Origin: WTFY01 sp965220875
Lineage (GTDB): Bacteria; Pseudomonadota; Gammaproteobacteria; UBA4575
DNA length: 64,000 bases
Direction of reading: 5' to 3'
Assembly (NCBI GenBank): GCA_965220875.1
Contig: OZ244849.1
Coordinates: 1,240,001 to 1,304,000 of the forward strand
The notes below the pieces were generated by a model. The model was not told the DNA's origin and made no database searches. It saw nothing but the letters and a program-made list of their open reading frames with translations. The first letter of the stretch is position 1, and each line of letters opens with the position of its first letter. This document shows positions 37,922-48,939 of the stretch, in pieces. Made by a program: the position numbers and the translations under genes.

Positions 37922-38617
37922 ATGTGCTTGAATTGCCACATGAATCCTGTTCTCGCATCCGGGGTTGCCGCTATCTTCGTATTCGTGATGGCATACGGCG
38001 TTCTTGCGATTTACGCCCTTGACTCCGGAAAATTCAACAGGTACCGCATCCGGCCTGTTACAGTGCGATACCCGCCGTTGAGGCGGCATTATCTGGTCAT
38101 AGGGTTCAACGGCACGCTTTCGACAGGGTATTACCTTGCGTTCCTGTTCCTGTTCGGGGACCAGGTTATTCACAATGGGCCGGTCACAATCTGGACAGTG
38201 TTGTTTCAAGTTGCCGGAATTTTGCTGGTTTTCGAACTGCTGTACTATGGCATGCATCGCTGGTTGCACCACCCGGTCATGTTTCGCTGGATCCACGGTA
38301 CGCATCACAAGGTCCGGTATCCCGAAGCACTGGATGGACTGTATATCAATCCGGCTGAGGCACTGGCAGCGCTGACATTACTGTTCGCAAGCATGTACCT
38401 TTTCGCGCCTTTGAGTATCGTTTCATTCCTGACGATTGCGTTCGTTCACGCATGGGCCAATATCGTGGTGCATACGAGCCTGGTGTTTCCACATCCGGCA
38501 CTCAGGTGGATGAATAGCTGGATCATCCGGCATGACCATCACCACTGGAAAGACCAGAACAGGAATTTCGCTTCGATCATACCTGTCTGGGACCTGCTTT
38601 TTGGCACCTACAAGTGA
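37922..38617 (+). CDS. Sterol desaturase / fatty acid hydroxylase family protein
   Basis: This is a di-iron membrane hydroxylase or desaturase of about 231 residues. The histidine clusters are complete: YGMHRWLHH, WIHGTHH, and HDHHHWKDQNRNF near the C-terminus. Four membrane segments are expected (about 12-32, 65-85, 90-112 and 145-180). Start choice is uncertain among TTG at 37904 and ATGs at 37922 and 37940. It is co-directional with the MpaB-type gene, and both would act on lipids with O2. The substrate is unknown. Confidence 0.83.
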   Translation: MCLNCHMNPVLASGVAAIFVFVMAYGVLAIYALDSGKFNRYRIRPVTVRYPPLRRHYLVIGFNGTLSTGYYLAFLFLFGDQVIHNGPVTIWTVLFQVAGILLVFELLYYGMHRWLHHPVMFRWIHGTHHKVRYPEALDGLYINPAEALAALTLLFASMYLFAPLSIVSFLTIAFVHAWANIVVHTSLVFPHPALRWMNSWIIRHDHHHWKDQNRNFASIIPVWDLLFGTYK

Positions 38618-38919
38618 CCTGGGAAAGCGGCCTGCCTGCAGGAGAAGGGATACTCCGGAAGGCTGGACAAGACTGAAAGAACTAGACAAAGCCCGGCCCT
38701 TGGTATACTCATGTATGATTGAGCGGGGAGTCATGGTACACTTCTACCCGAATGGTTTAAATGTTGAACGGCTCCGTTGGCATCCTGAGATCCAGTTGAA
38801 TACTTGACCAAAGATAGCTGCAATGATTGCTGATGTGCTATCTTTAGGGCAGCTACAGGGGCAAGTACACCAGTTTGAATATATAAACTATCAGTTAAAT
38901 TATACAGTTACGTCTACAT
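38618..38919. other. Intergenic region at the right end of the insert
   Basis: About 300 bases, more A+T-rich than the genes around it. It contains an inverted repeat (AAAGATAGC at 38810-38818 with GCTATCTTT at 38837-38845) with no T-run. A possible 30-codon frame starts at 38714 and has no recognisable product. Confidence 0.4.
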
Positions 38920-38942
38920 TTCGGTTGTGCGTAGCTCCACAA
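38920..38942 (+). repeat. Degenerate copy of the tRNA-Ala 3' end
   Basis: TTCG, five divergent bases, GCGTAGCTCCAC and AA match 35928-35950 at 18 of 23 positions with no gaps. There is no tRNA body here, so this is a remnant, best read as the right boundary of an insert at the tRNA 3' end. Confidence 0.7.
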
Positions 38943-39004
38943 GAACATCAAGATGGTAAGTCGATGCCAAGTATGGTATTAGAACCTTGAAGGACATCGA
39001 CATC

Positions 39005-39052
39005 CGTGCTCTGAAATGAATATTCAGAGTGTTTTTTGACAATTAGGAAATT
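39005..39052 (+). promoter_or_regulatory. Spacer hairpin plus boxA-like element before 23S
   Basis: GTGCTCTGAA and TTCAGAGTG form a 7-base-pair hairpin (39009-39015 with 39023-39029), followed by GTTTTTTGACAATTAGGAAA. This parallels the 16S leader element at 33757-33799. It is the expected distal part of a 16S-23S spacer and shows that the ancestral spacer continues to the right of the insert. Confidence 0.65.
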
Positions 39053-39212
39053 AACTAGGCAATAGATAAATCACTAAGAGGTTTTATCTCAGGTTTTGTC
39101 TTAATTCATGCATATGGCTTCAGTATGACAGCCCAGGCTGTCGTCTTCACGAAGGCAAACTGCGCGGCAGGTGCAGAGACTGCATCCGGTGTGCGGCAGG
39201 TCGAGTGAGGGT

Positions 39213-39226
39213 GCTTGAGGTTATAT

Positions 39227-39233
<7 letters not shown>
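39213..39233 (+). repeat. 5' arm of the 23S processing stem
   Basis: This segment is complementary to 42166-42187, with a single-base bulge, across 21 bases. It would close the 23S precursor helix for RNase III. Confidence 0.8.
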
Positions 39234-42165
<2,932 letters not shown>

Positions 42166-42174
<9 letters not shown>

Positions 42175-42187
42175 ATAACACTCAAGC
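42166..42187 (+). repeat. 3' arm of the 23S processing stem
   Basis: Complementary to 39213-39233 upstream of 23S with one bulged base. Confidence 0.8.
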
Positions 42188-42250
42188 AAACTGAGTGAGG
42201 CAAGACGAAACCTTTGCCAGTTGCCTAGTTGAATTCCTGATAACCGGTTT

Positions 42251-42370
42251 TGCCTGGCGGCAACAGAGCACTGGTACCACCCGACCCCATCCCGAACTCG
42301 GCAGTGAAACGGTGTATCGCCGATGGTAGTGCGGGGTCTCCCCGTGTGAGAGTAGGTCACTGTCAGGCAT
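42251..42370 (+). rRNA. rrf: 5S ribosomal RNA
   Basis: A 120-base gene with closing stem TGCCTGGC and GTCAGGCA. The conserved core ACCCCATCCCGAACTCGG and CGCCGATGGTAGTG match gammaproteobacterial 5S. It follows 23S by about 75 bases and is followed by a terminator. Confidence 0.97.
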
Positions 42371-42380
42371 TCAGTCCATG

Positions 42381-42412
42381 CCCCGTTTTCCCTGAGAGCG
42401 GGGTATTTTTTT
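42381..42412 (+). terminator. rRNA operon terminator
   Basis: CCCCG and CGGGG close a hairpin and TATTTTTTT follows. It lies 11 bases after 5S and ends the operon. Confidence 0.85.
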
Positions 42413-42467
42413 GTCCGGCCCTACGGGGTTGACCGCACCCGGGGCACGCGCGGATGGCCGGGCAGTC

Positions 42468-43559
42468 TCATGATGCGGAGGCCAGGTAGGCATGGCAGGC
42501 CTCGTAATTCCCGCGAAAGCGTATGAACTCCCTGCGTTGGCGCAGCTGGTCCTCGTACATCGGGTCGTAGTAGTTGTCGAGCACGGACCTCAGCCAGTCA
42601 TAGTGTTTCCGGACACTGCCCGATTTCGCATGCAGGTCGAGCGCCTGCTGCATGGCATGGCGGATACCTGGGTACCGTGCAGGCCCCAGTCTTTTCCGGA
42701 TCCTCTCCAGGCTGTCCAGGAGGTACGCGGAAAATTCATCGAACCCGCCCCTTTCCGGATGCATGCCGCTGAATTCCCGGTGCATGTCTTCCACGTATTC
42801 CTTGACCAGCCTTTCCAGTCTTGCCTCGTAAGGCTCTTCGATCACCACGATCCCCGACCGGCGCATTTTTTCGAACAGGGATTTCGGTATGGCGGCTCTC
42901 CCGATGGTCCGCGCCTCGTCTTCCAGCACGATCGAGCCCCTGTGCCGCTGCTGCAGCTTCAGGAAGTCTATGGATACGATGTTTTCAAAATTGATCTGCG
43001 TATTCTGGGGCCTGGCGTGGCGGCCGAAGCTTGAGCCCCGGTGGTACGCCGCAGCTTCCAGGTCGATTCCGTTTTCAAGGCGGTTCACCAGGATGGTCTT
43101 GCCGCTGCCGGTCTTGCCTCCGACGAGCGTCAGGCGGCATTGATCGACGGAACGTTCCAGCTCATTCAAGAGGAAACCGCGCAGGGCCTTGTAGCCTCCT
43201 GACACGAGGGGAAAGTCCATGCCGGCTTCATGCATCCACTGCCTGGCGATTTGCGAGCGCAATCCGCCACGGAAGCAGTACAGCGCACCGCCCGGATTCC
43301 GGCTGGCGAACTCGACCCATGCCGCGATCCGGTCTTCACGGGTATCCCCGTGAAGCAGTTCGTGGCCCTTCCTGATGGCATCCTGCTTGCCATGCTTCTT
43401 GTAGCAAATTCCCACTTCTTCGCGCTGCCGGTCGTCCATGATGGGCAGGTTCTCTGCATTGGGAAAGGCGCCGCGTTCATATTCCACGGGCGCACGCACG
43501 TCAATCAGGGGCGTATCCTTGACGAATATACGGTGGTAAAGGTCTGTATTCTCTTGCAT
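42468..43559 (-). CDS. mnmH: tRNA 2-selenouridine synthase
   Basis: MnmH (SelU) replaces sulfur with selenium in 2-thiouridine at tRNA position 34, via a geranylated intermediate. The 363-residue product has an N-terminal rhodanese domain with active Cys95 in LYCFRGGLRS and a C-terminal P-loop domain (GGKTGSGKT, about 147-155). I chose the ATG at 43559; the frame starts at 43577. It implies selenophosphate use, but no selD is in this window. It is divergent from hisI. Confidence 0.93.
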   Translation of the reverse strand: MQENTDLYHRIFVKDTPLIDVRAPVEYERGAFPNAENLPIMDDRQREEVGICYKKHGKQDAIRKGHELLHGDTREDRIAAWVEFASRNPGGALYCFRGGLRSQIARQWMHEAGMDFPLVSGGYKALRGFLLNELERSVDQCRLTLVGGKTGSGKTILVNRLENGIDLEAAAYHRGSSFGRHARPQNTQINFENIVSIDFLKLQQRHRGSIVLEDEARTIGRAAIPKSLFEKMRRSGIVVIEEPYEARLERLVKEYVEDMHREFSGMHPERGGFDEFSAYLLDSLERIRKRLGPARYPGIRHAMQQALDLHAKSGSVRKHYDWLRSVLDNYYDPMYEDQLRQRREFIRFRGNYEACHAYLASAS

Positions 43560-43721
43560 ATTTGCCTGAAAGTGCATTGCTGCACCATTTCGGGCTCGCC
43601 CGCACAGGGCTTTGCCCGGATTTCAAATCCTGGCGTCGTCAGGATTCAACAGGGGTTATGTTGCCTGTACCGCTATATTCCTGTTGATTTCATGGCCCTG
43701 TATCAGGAAAATTAGCCCGCT

Positions 43722-44207
43722 ATGTCAGCACATTTCAAATGGTTTGGCAAACGGGAATCGGTGGATGAAGTCGAAGAGGGAGACGTTCTTGCGCCGCGAT
43801 TCGATGAGAACGGCCTGGTCCCGGCTGTCACCACGGATGCGGAGACCGGCGAGTTGCTGATGCTGGGCTACATGAATGCAGAGGCATTGGAGAAATCCAT
43901 CGAGACCGGCGAGGCCTATTACTGGAGCCGGAGCAGGAAATGCCTGTGGCACAAGGGAGCCACCAGCGGACTCATCCAGAAAATCGTTGAGCTGCGTATC
44001 GACGACGATCAGGATGCCGTGTGGCTGCGGGTCCGCGTAGAAGGCGGTGCGAGTTGCCACGTGGGCTACCGGTCCTGCTTTTACCGTGCCATCACTACGG
44101 GCAGCCAGCCCGAGGAGACCCCGATCAAGCTTGAATTCAAGGAGTTCGAGAAAGTATTCGATCCGGAGGAGGTCTACGGGAATGCCCCGAATCCTACAAA
44201 ACTGTAA
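43722..44207 (+). CDS. hisI: Phosphoribosyl-AMP cyclohydrolase
   Basis: HisI opens the purine ring of phosphoribosyl-AMP in histidine synthesis. The 161-residue product is the stand-alone cyclohydrolase without a HisE domain. Motifs are MLGYMNAEAL, YYWSRSRKCLWHKGATSG and the zinc-site text SCHVGYRSCFYR. The C-terminal tail of about 40 residues is longer than in the smallest HisI forms. No other histidine gene is nearby. Confidence 0.94.
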   Translation: MSAHFKWFGKRESVDEVEEGDVLAPRFDENGLVPAVTTDAETGELLMLGYMNAEALEKSIETGEAYYWSRSRKCLWHKGATSGLIQKIVELRIDDDQDAVWLRVRVEGGASCHVGYRSCFYRAITTGSQPEETPIKLEFKEFEKVFDPEEVYGNAPNPTKL

Positions 44208-44285
44208 GGCCATCTCCCCATGACGGGTATGAAACCGTTTTCTCGATCCTTGCGCTGGAACCCGGAAACAGGGTAGACAGGGTAT

Positions 44286-44474
44286 ATGCCTGCCAAGCGA
44301 GCCTCCGTTGCCACGATCATGCTGGTCGATCCGGGTGTGAAGGAGGTGGCGTGTGACGGGGGAGGCGTGATGGGGCACCCTCTGGTGTATCTGCCATTTG
44401 GCAAAAAAGATAGTATAGTCTGCTACTACTGTGGCAGGCGATTTCAGAAAGAGTCTGCAAAAATCAATTCATAG
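44286..44474 (+). CDS. Small CHCC zinc-finger domain protein
   Basis: This 62-residue protein carries a complete zf-CHCC motif: Cys23, His31, Cys46 and Cys49 in CDGGGVMGHPLVYL and VCYYCGRRF. The fold is shared with the NDUFS6 subunit of complex I and with many small uncharacterised proteobacterial proteins. The ATG at 44286 lacks a strong ribosome-binding site, and a Met at residue 12 is an alternative. It lies upstream of the sulfur cluster on the same strand. Confidence 0.82.
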   Translation: MPAKRASVATIMLVDPGVKEVACDGGGVMGHPLVYLPFGKKDSIVCYYCGRRFQKESAKINS

Positions 44475-44614
44475 GTGTTCCAACAGGATTATTCCGGAAA
44501 AGAGGGTAAGTTCTTCATGCACCGGCTGGGTTACCGCAAGCTGCTACAGCCAGATGGACCGGGTGCAGCCGGATATGGATCCGATTAAGTTACAGGTTTG
44601 ACTGGAGAGGTCGT

Positions 44615-45007
44615 ATGCCGTCTGAAAAAATTAGTGTAATGGTCACATCCAACAAGCGTGAGCAGTTGCAGATGGCTGCCATGGTCGCATCGGTAGGCGC
44701 CGTGAGCGGGAACGATGTCACGGTTTTCCTGTCCATGAATTCATTGAAGTATTTCGTCAAGGGGAACGCGGAGCAGGCTTCGCCGGAGGGGCCGGTCGGG
44801 AGCCTGATCGTGGAGAAGAACGCCCCGGATTTCATGGACCTTTTCCAGCAGGCAGTTGAATACGGAGATGCGAAAATTTTCCCTTGCTCAATGGCAGTTG
44901 ATATACTGGGGATTGGTCAGGATGACCTGGAGGAGTTCGTTTCAGAACCCTTGGGTCTGACAACTTTTTTAAGTGATGCGTCAGACGGTCAGGTCTGGCA
45001 TTTCTAG
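44615..45007 (+). CDS. DsrE-like sulfur carrier protein
   Basis: The 130-residue product is a single DsrE-fold domain with one cysteine, Cys91, in FPCSMAVDILG. That is the position of the sulfur-carrying cysteine in DsrE-like proteins that pass persulfide to TusA. A GGAGAGG site precedes the ATG. It heads a four-gene same-strand run with TusA, an SQR-like flavoprotein and DUF1641, at gaps of 15, 46 and 12 bases, so it is probably one transcript. Confidence 0.88.
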   Translation: MPSEKISVMVTSNKREQLQMAAMVASVGAVSGNDVTVFLSMNSLKYFVKGNAEQASPEGPVGSLIVEKNAPDFMDLFQQAVEYGDAKIFPCSMAVDILGIGQDDLEEFVSEPLGLTTFLSDASDGQVWHF

Positions 45008-45022
45008 TTCAAGGAAAATTCT

Positions 45023-45250
45023 GTGGAAAGAAAACTGGTAGATGCAAAGAACACATTTTGCCCCGGTCCATTGATGGAGCTGATCGGACAGATGAAGATG
45101 GCCGAGGTAGGGGACGAGCTGGAAGTCCTGTCTACGGACAAGGGCTCTGCCAATGATATTCCGGAGTGGATTCATAAGGTGGGTCATGAACTTCTGGACA
45201 GTTTCGAGGAAGACGGGGTATGGCATCTGGTGGTGAAGAAGACCAAGTAG
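45023..45250 (+). CDS. TusA family sulfurtransferase
   Basis: This 75-residue protein has the TusA signature CPGPLMEL, with the persulfide cysteine at Cys13. TusA proteins relay sulfane sulfur to tRNA thiolation or, in sulfur oxidisers, to oxidation complexes. The start is GTG. Pairing with DsrE and an SQR-like enzyme favours the oxidation or storage role over tRNA modification. Confidence 0.9.
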   Translation: MERKLVDAKNTFCPGPLMELIGQMKMAEVGDELEVLSTDKGSANDIPEWIHKVGHELLDSFEEDGVWHLVVKKTK

Positions 45251-45296
45251 ACAAGTCGACAGACAACCATGACAAGCAAAAGAAAGTGAGGTAGAC

Positions 45297-46424
45297 ATGA
45301 GGGTACTGATCGTTGGTGGTGGAATGGGTGGTACGATTCTGGCCAACAATTTGGCCAGGCGTTTGAGAAATGAGCTGAAGTCGGGCAAGGCAAGCATCAC
45401 GATGCTGTCTGCATCGGACCAGCATATGTATCAGCCGGGACTGCTGTATGTGGCCGTCGGGAAGATGTCGCCGGATGAGTTGTATCGCGATCAGGCCGAG
45501 CTGCTGGAGCCCAGTATCCGGTTTCACGTAGATCCGGTGACCAAGTTTGACCTGGCCAGCAACCATGTCATCACGCAAAGCGGGAAGCAGCACGACTACG
45601 ACATTGTCGTCATCGCAACGGGGTCCCGGGCCCATGCAGAGGGAACGCCGGGGCTGGCAGAGCATGCCCTGCAGTTTTATACCGAAGCGGATGCGCTCAA
45701 CATGTACCAGCGCCTGCGGGAATTCGAAGGCGGCAAGGTGGTGGTCGCGGTAGGCGTTCCGCACAAATGTCCCATGGCACCGCTGGAAATCACGTTCATG
45801 CTGATTGACTATTTCAAGGCACGGGGGATCTGGGACAAGGTGCAGATGCACTATACCTACCCGATCGGCAGGGTGCACAGCCTGGAGCCCGTGGCCAATT
45901 GGGCCGCGCCGGAATTCGACCGTCTCGGTGTCACGTATGAGACCTTGTTCAACATGAAGGAAGTTACCGCGGACCAAATCCTCAGTGAAGAGGGTACGGA
46001 AGAAAGCTACGACCTGCTGGTGACCATCCCGTCGCACAAGGGCATGCAGGTCATCGAGGACAGTGAGCTGGGAGCCGGTGGATTCATTCCAACCGACCGG
46101 GCAAGGCTGAACGTGGAAGGCTATGAAAATGCGTTTGTTATCGGCGACACTACGAACCTGCCCATCAGCAAGGCAGGCTCTACGGCCCATTTTGAAGCGG
46201 AAGCCCTGGCCGAGAATATTGCCGCGACTATAAAGATCGGCACACCGGTGCGCGATTACGACGGCAAGGTGTTCTGTTTCATTGAGGCCGGGGAAGGCAG
46301 GGCCACCTACGCAATGTTCAATTACCAGAATCCGCCGGATCCGAAACCACCTACGAAAGGCATGCACTGGTTCAAGACTGCGTACAACAAGATGTACTGG
46401 GCAAGCGCTCGTGGTCTTCTTTGA
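45297..46424 (+). CDS. FAD-dependent oxidoreductase, sulfide:quinone oxidoreductase-like
   Basis: The 375-residue flavoprotein has the N-terminal Rossmann motif VLIVGGGMGG and the second FAD segment AFVIGDTTNLP. Two cysteines fall at positions that match redox cysteines of SQR: Cys158 in HKCPMAPLE and Cys327 in DGKVFCFIE. The third SQR cysteine is not obvious. The C-terminal amphipathic text (WFKTAYNKMYWASARG) could bind the membrane. It would oxidise sulfide or a protein-bound persulfide and reduce quinone. Direct proof of substrate is lacking. Confidence 0.85.
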   Translation: MRVLIVGGGMGGTILANNLARRLRNELKSGKASITMLSASDQHMYQPGLLYVAVGKMSPDELYRDQAELLEPSIRFHVDPVTKFDLASNHVITQSGKQHDYDIVVIATGSRAHAEGTPGLAEHALQFYTEADALNMYQRLREFEGGKVVVAVGVPHKCPMAPLEITFMLIDYFKARGIWDKVQMHYTYPIGRVHSLEPVANWAAPEFDRLGVTYETLFNMKEVTADQILSEEGTEESYDLLVTIPSHKGMQVIEDSELGAGGFIPTDRARLNVEGYENAFVIGDTTNLPISKAGSTAHFEAEALAENIAATIKIGTPVRDYDGKVFCFIEAGEGRATYAMFNYQNPPDPKPPTKGMHWFKTAYNKMYWASARGLL

Positions 46425-46436
46425 GAGGGGGATGCC

Positions 46437-46970
46437 ATGAGTCAAGCATCAGTGCAGACGGAGATTGAGCGTGTCATAGAGGGTGCATCAGATGCCCTGT
46501 CTGACGATATTGTCGAAAGGCTGGGGACTACCGTAGGCGAAGGCCTGATGCTGCTGGATCAGGTCAGCCGCAGCAACCTGGAAAAGGCGATTCCGGTGAT
46601 CGACCGGCTGGTTGAGTCCGGAGACCTGGAAAGGGCCGCTGGCCTGTTGCGCGTGATCGGGGGAGCCAGCGATGCACTCGGTGACGACATCGTCGGGCGA
46701 CTGGGTGAAATGGTCAATGAACTGCTGTGCATGGCGGACCGTATCGCACGCAATGAAAATCTCCACAAGTTGCTGGACCTGCTCGAACAGGACGATGTGG
46801 TCGATACGTTGGGCAGCTTGTGCACTGCGGTCGGCGAAGTGAAGAAATCAAGCCAGACGGCCGTGCCGACGGCCAGCCTGATGAGCCTCGTCAACACGAT
46901 GAAAGACCCCGAAGTGCAGCAGTCCTTGCAGATGATGTCCAGGTTCATGATGGCATTCAAGGGAAGCTGA
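46437..46970 (+). CDS. DUF1641 family protein
   Basis: This 177-residue helical protein matches DUF1641, a family often encoded beside SQR-like flavoproteins and formate dehydrogenases but without a proven function. An internal repeat is clear: GASDALSDDIVERLG (16-30) recurs as GASDALGDDIVGRLG (76-90), a 60-residue period. It has no signal peptide and no cysteines conserved for redox use except Cys98. It is the last gene of the sulfur cluster and ends before the convergent glnS. Confidence 0.85.
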   Translation: MSQASVQTEIERVIEGASDALSDDIVERLGTTVGEGLMLLDQVSRSNLEKAIPVIDRLVESGDLERAAGLLRVIGGASDALGDDIVGRLGEMVNELLCMADRIARNENLHKLLDLLEQDDVVDTLGSLCTAVGEVKKSSQTAVPTASLMSLVNTMKDPEVQQSLQMMSRFMMAFKGS

Positions 46971-47091
46971 CGGCTTCAGCGCCTGGTCCCCTGCGGTTCC
47001 AGGTCTTTTGTTTCGGCTGTACAGGGTATCGAGTCCGTGTGAGGCTTGTACGGGCACCCGGGGCTGCCTTGCCCAGCCCGGGTCAGCGGAG

Positions 47092-48762
47092 CTATGATTT
47101 GCCTTCCCGCTTTCCCCAGTTGTCCCGCAGTGTGACGATGCGGTTGAAAACGCGACGCCCTGCATCGTCACCGTCAAGGTAAAAATAGCCCTGCCTTTCA
47201 AATTGCACCCTGGCTCCCCTGTCCAGCGTCCCGGCGCAGGCTTCAATCTTGCAATCCCGCAGGACTTCAAGTGAGTCCGGGTTGAGTGCCGAGGCCAGGT
47301 CCTCGCCGGCATCCGGATAAGGCAGGCGGAAGAGGCGGTCAAACAGGCGTGCTTGCGCATCCACCGCATGCCTTGCGGACACCCAGTGAAGGATGCCCTT
47401 GACTTTCTTCTTGCGTGCGCCGGCGCCCTTGCTTTCCGGGTCATAGACGCAACGCAATTCGCTGATTTGACCTGCGTCATTCCTGATCACGTCCGTACAG
47501 GTGATGTTGTACGCGTAACGCAGGCGTGCTTCTTTCCCGGGCGCCAGGCGGAAGTACTTGTCAGGCGGGTCCAGCAGGAAATCTTCCTGTTCGATGTAGA
47601 TCGTGTTGGAAAAGGGGATGGACCGCTGCCCCAGAGACGGGTCTTTCGGGTGGTTGCCGGCACTGAAAAGTTCCTCCTGGTCCTCCGGGTAATTTTCAAT
47701 GACGACTTTCAATGGCCTGAGCACGCACATGATCCGGTTCACCCTTGGATCCAGGTTTTCGCGTATGCAGTTCTCGAGAACGCTCATTTCAATGAAGGCA
47801 TCCTTTTTTGTGATGCCGATCCGGTCACAGAAATCCCGGATGGCTTCCGGCGGGATTCCGCGCTTTCGCATGCCGGAAAGGGTAGGCATGCGTGGGTCAT
47901 CCCAGCTTTCCACATGCCCGCCGTTCACCAGCAGGCTGAGTCTGCGTTTGCTCATGACGGTGTACTCGAGCGAGAGTCTTGCAAACTCGATTTGCCGGGG
48001 GTGACTCGGAGTCTCCAGGGCATCCAGCACCCAGTCATAGAGCGGACGGTGGTCTTCGAACTCGAGGGTACACAGGGAATGGGTCACACCTTCCAGGGCA
48101 TCCGAGAGACAGTGGGTATAGTCATACATCGGGTAGATGCACCATTTGTCCCGTGTTCTCGGATGGGCGGAATGTTTGATGCGGTACAAAACCGGGTCAC
48201 GCATGTTGATGTTCGGTGAGGCCATGTCGATTTTTGCACGCAGTACATGCTCACCTTCCCTGAACTCGCCTGCCCTCATGCGCTGGAACAGGTCCAGGTT
48301 TTCCTCGATGGAGCGGTTGCGGTACGGGCTTTCCATGCCCGGTTCCGTAAGCGTGCCGCGCTGCTGGCGGATTTCATCAGGGCCCAGGCTGCATACGAAC
48401 GCCTTCCCCGCCCGGATCAGCTGGATGGCATATTCATAAAGCTCCTCGAAGTAATCGGAAGCATATTTTGTCTTGATCCACTCAAAGCCTATCCAGTGGA
48501 TGTCCTCCTGGATGGCATCGATGTACTCCTGGCTTTCCTTTTCAGGATTCGTGTCATCAAAGCGCAGATTGCAGTGTCCCTGGTAATCCTGGGCGATACC
48601 GAAGTTCAGGCAAATGGACTTGGCATGCCCGATATGCAGGTGTCCGTTCGGTTCGGGCGGGAAACGTGTGACGACACCGTGTCCGCTTTTCCCTTCCTGC
48701 AGGTCCTGATCTATAATCTGCCGGATGAAATTTGTAGGTTGTTCCGGGGTTGGTTCGCTCAT
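47092..48762 (-). CDS. glnS: Glutaminyl-tRNA synthetase
   Basis: This class I synthetase charges tRNA-Gln. The 556-residue product has the HIGH motif HIGHAKS near residue 43, a KMSKS variant VMSKRRL near 270, and the C-terminal beta-barrel anticodon domains. GlnRS presence means direct glutaminylation rather than the amidotransferase route only, as is normal in Gammaproteobacteria. Confidence 0.96.
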   Translation of the reverse strand: MSEPTPEQPTNFIRQIIDQDLQEGKSGHGVVTRFPPEPNGHLHIGHAKSICLNFGIAQDYQGHCNLRFDDTNPEKESQEYIDAIQEDIHWIGFEWIKTKYASDYFEELYEYAIQLIRAGKAFVCSLGPDEIRQQRGTLTEPGMESPYRNRSIEENLDLFQRMRAGEFREGEHVLRAKIDMASPNINMRDPVLYRIKHSAHPRTRDKWCIYPMYDYTHCLSDALEGVTHSLCTLEFEDHRPLYDWVLDALETPSHPRQIEFARLSLEYTVMSKRRLSLLVNGGHVESWDDPRMPTLSGMRKRGIPPEAIRDFCDRIGITKKDAFIEMSVLENCIRENLDPRVNRIMCVLRPLKVVIENYPEDQEELFSAGNHPKDPSLGQRSIPFSNTIYIEQEDFLLDPPDKYFRLAPGKEARLRYAYNITCTDVIRNDAGQISELRCVYDPESKGAGARKKKVKGILHWVSARHAVDAQARLFDRLFRLPYPDAGEDLASALNPDSLEVLRDCKIEACAGTLDRGARVQFERQGYFYLDGDDAGRRVFNRIVTLRDNWGKREGKS

Positions 48763-48939
48763 TCTGAAGTGTGCGGGTATCTGGGTTGTTGAATGTCTGG
48801 GAAGTAATGTTGCGTTCTTGCGGATCCCGGTTGGCGGTATGAAAACCTATCGGACTTGGAAAGTAAAGAATTGCGGCATCCGGTCATCATCCCTTCCCTG
48901 GCCGGGATGGGCAACCGCCAATTGGACCAGGCCTGAAAA

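Larger units (their letters stand above)
35928..38942. mobile_element. Candidate tRNA-Ala-anchored insert inside the rRNA operon
   Basis: The segment begins in the 3' end of tRNA-Ala and ends with a degenerate copy of the same sequence at 38920-38942. Over 23 aligned bases 18 are identical, including 12 in a row (GCGTAGCTCCAC). Integrative elements that enter at a tRNA 3' end leave this signature. Inside are a terminator, ubiK, an MpaB-type oxygenase and a sterol-desaturase-like gene. No integrase or transposase is present, so if it was mobile it has decayed. A chromosomal rearrangement is an alternative, since ubiK is a housekeeping gene. Confidence 0.55.

Noticed and set aside
38532..38807. 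A 91-codon frame across the end of the sterol-desaturase-like gene
   Set aside because: Its first part is in another frame of a well-supported gene and the rest has no recognisable product.
38810..38845. Inverted repeat after the sterol-desaturase-like gene read as a terminator
   Set aside because: The 9-base arms are separated by an 18-base loop and no T-run follows.
39009..39038. Hairpin plus six T residues before 23S read as a terminator
   Set aside because: The same hairpin-then-boxA arrangement is present in the 16S leader, so an antitermination signal explains it better.
39036..39065. TTGACA before 23S taken as the -35 of a separate 23S promoter
   Set aside because: No acceptable -10 lies at 16-18 bases, and the sequence fits a boxA element that matches the one in the 16S leader.
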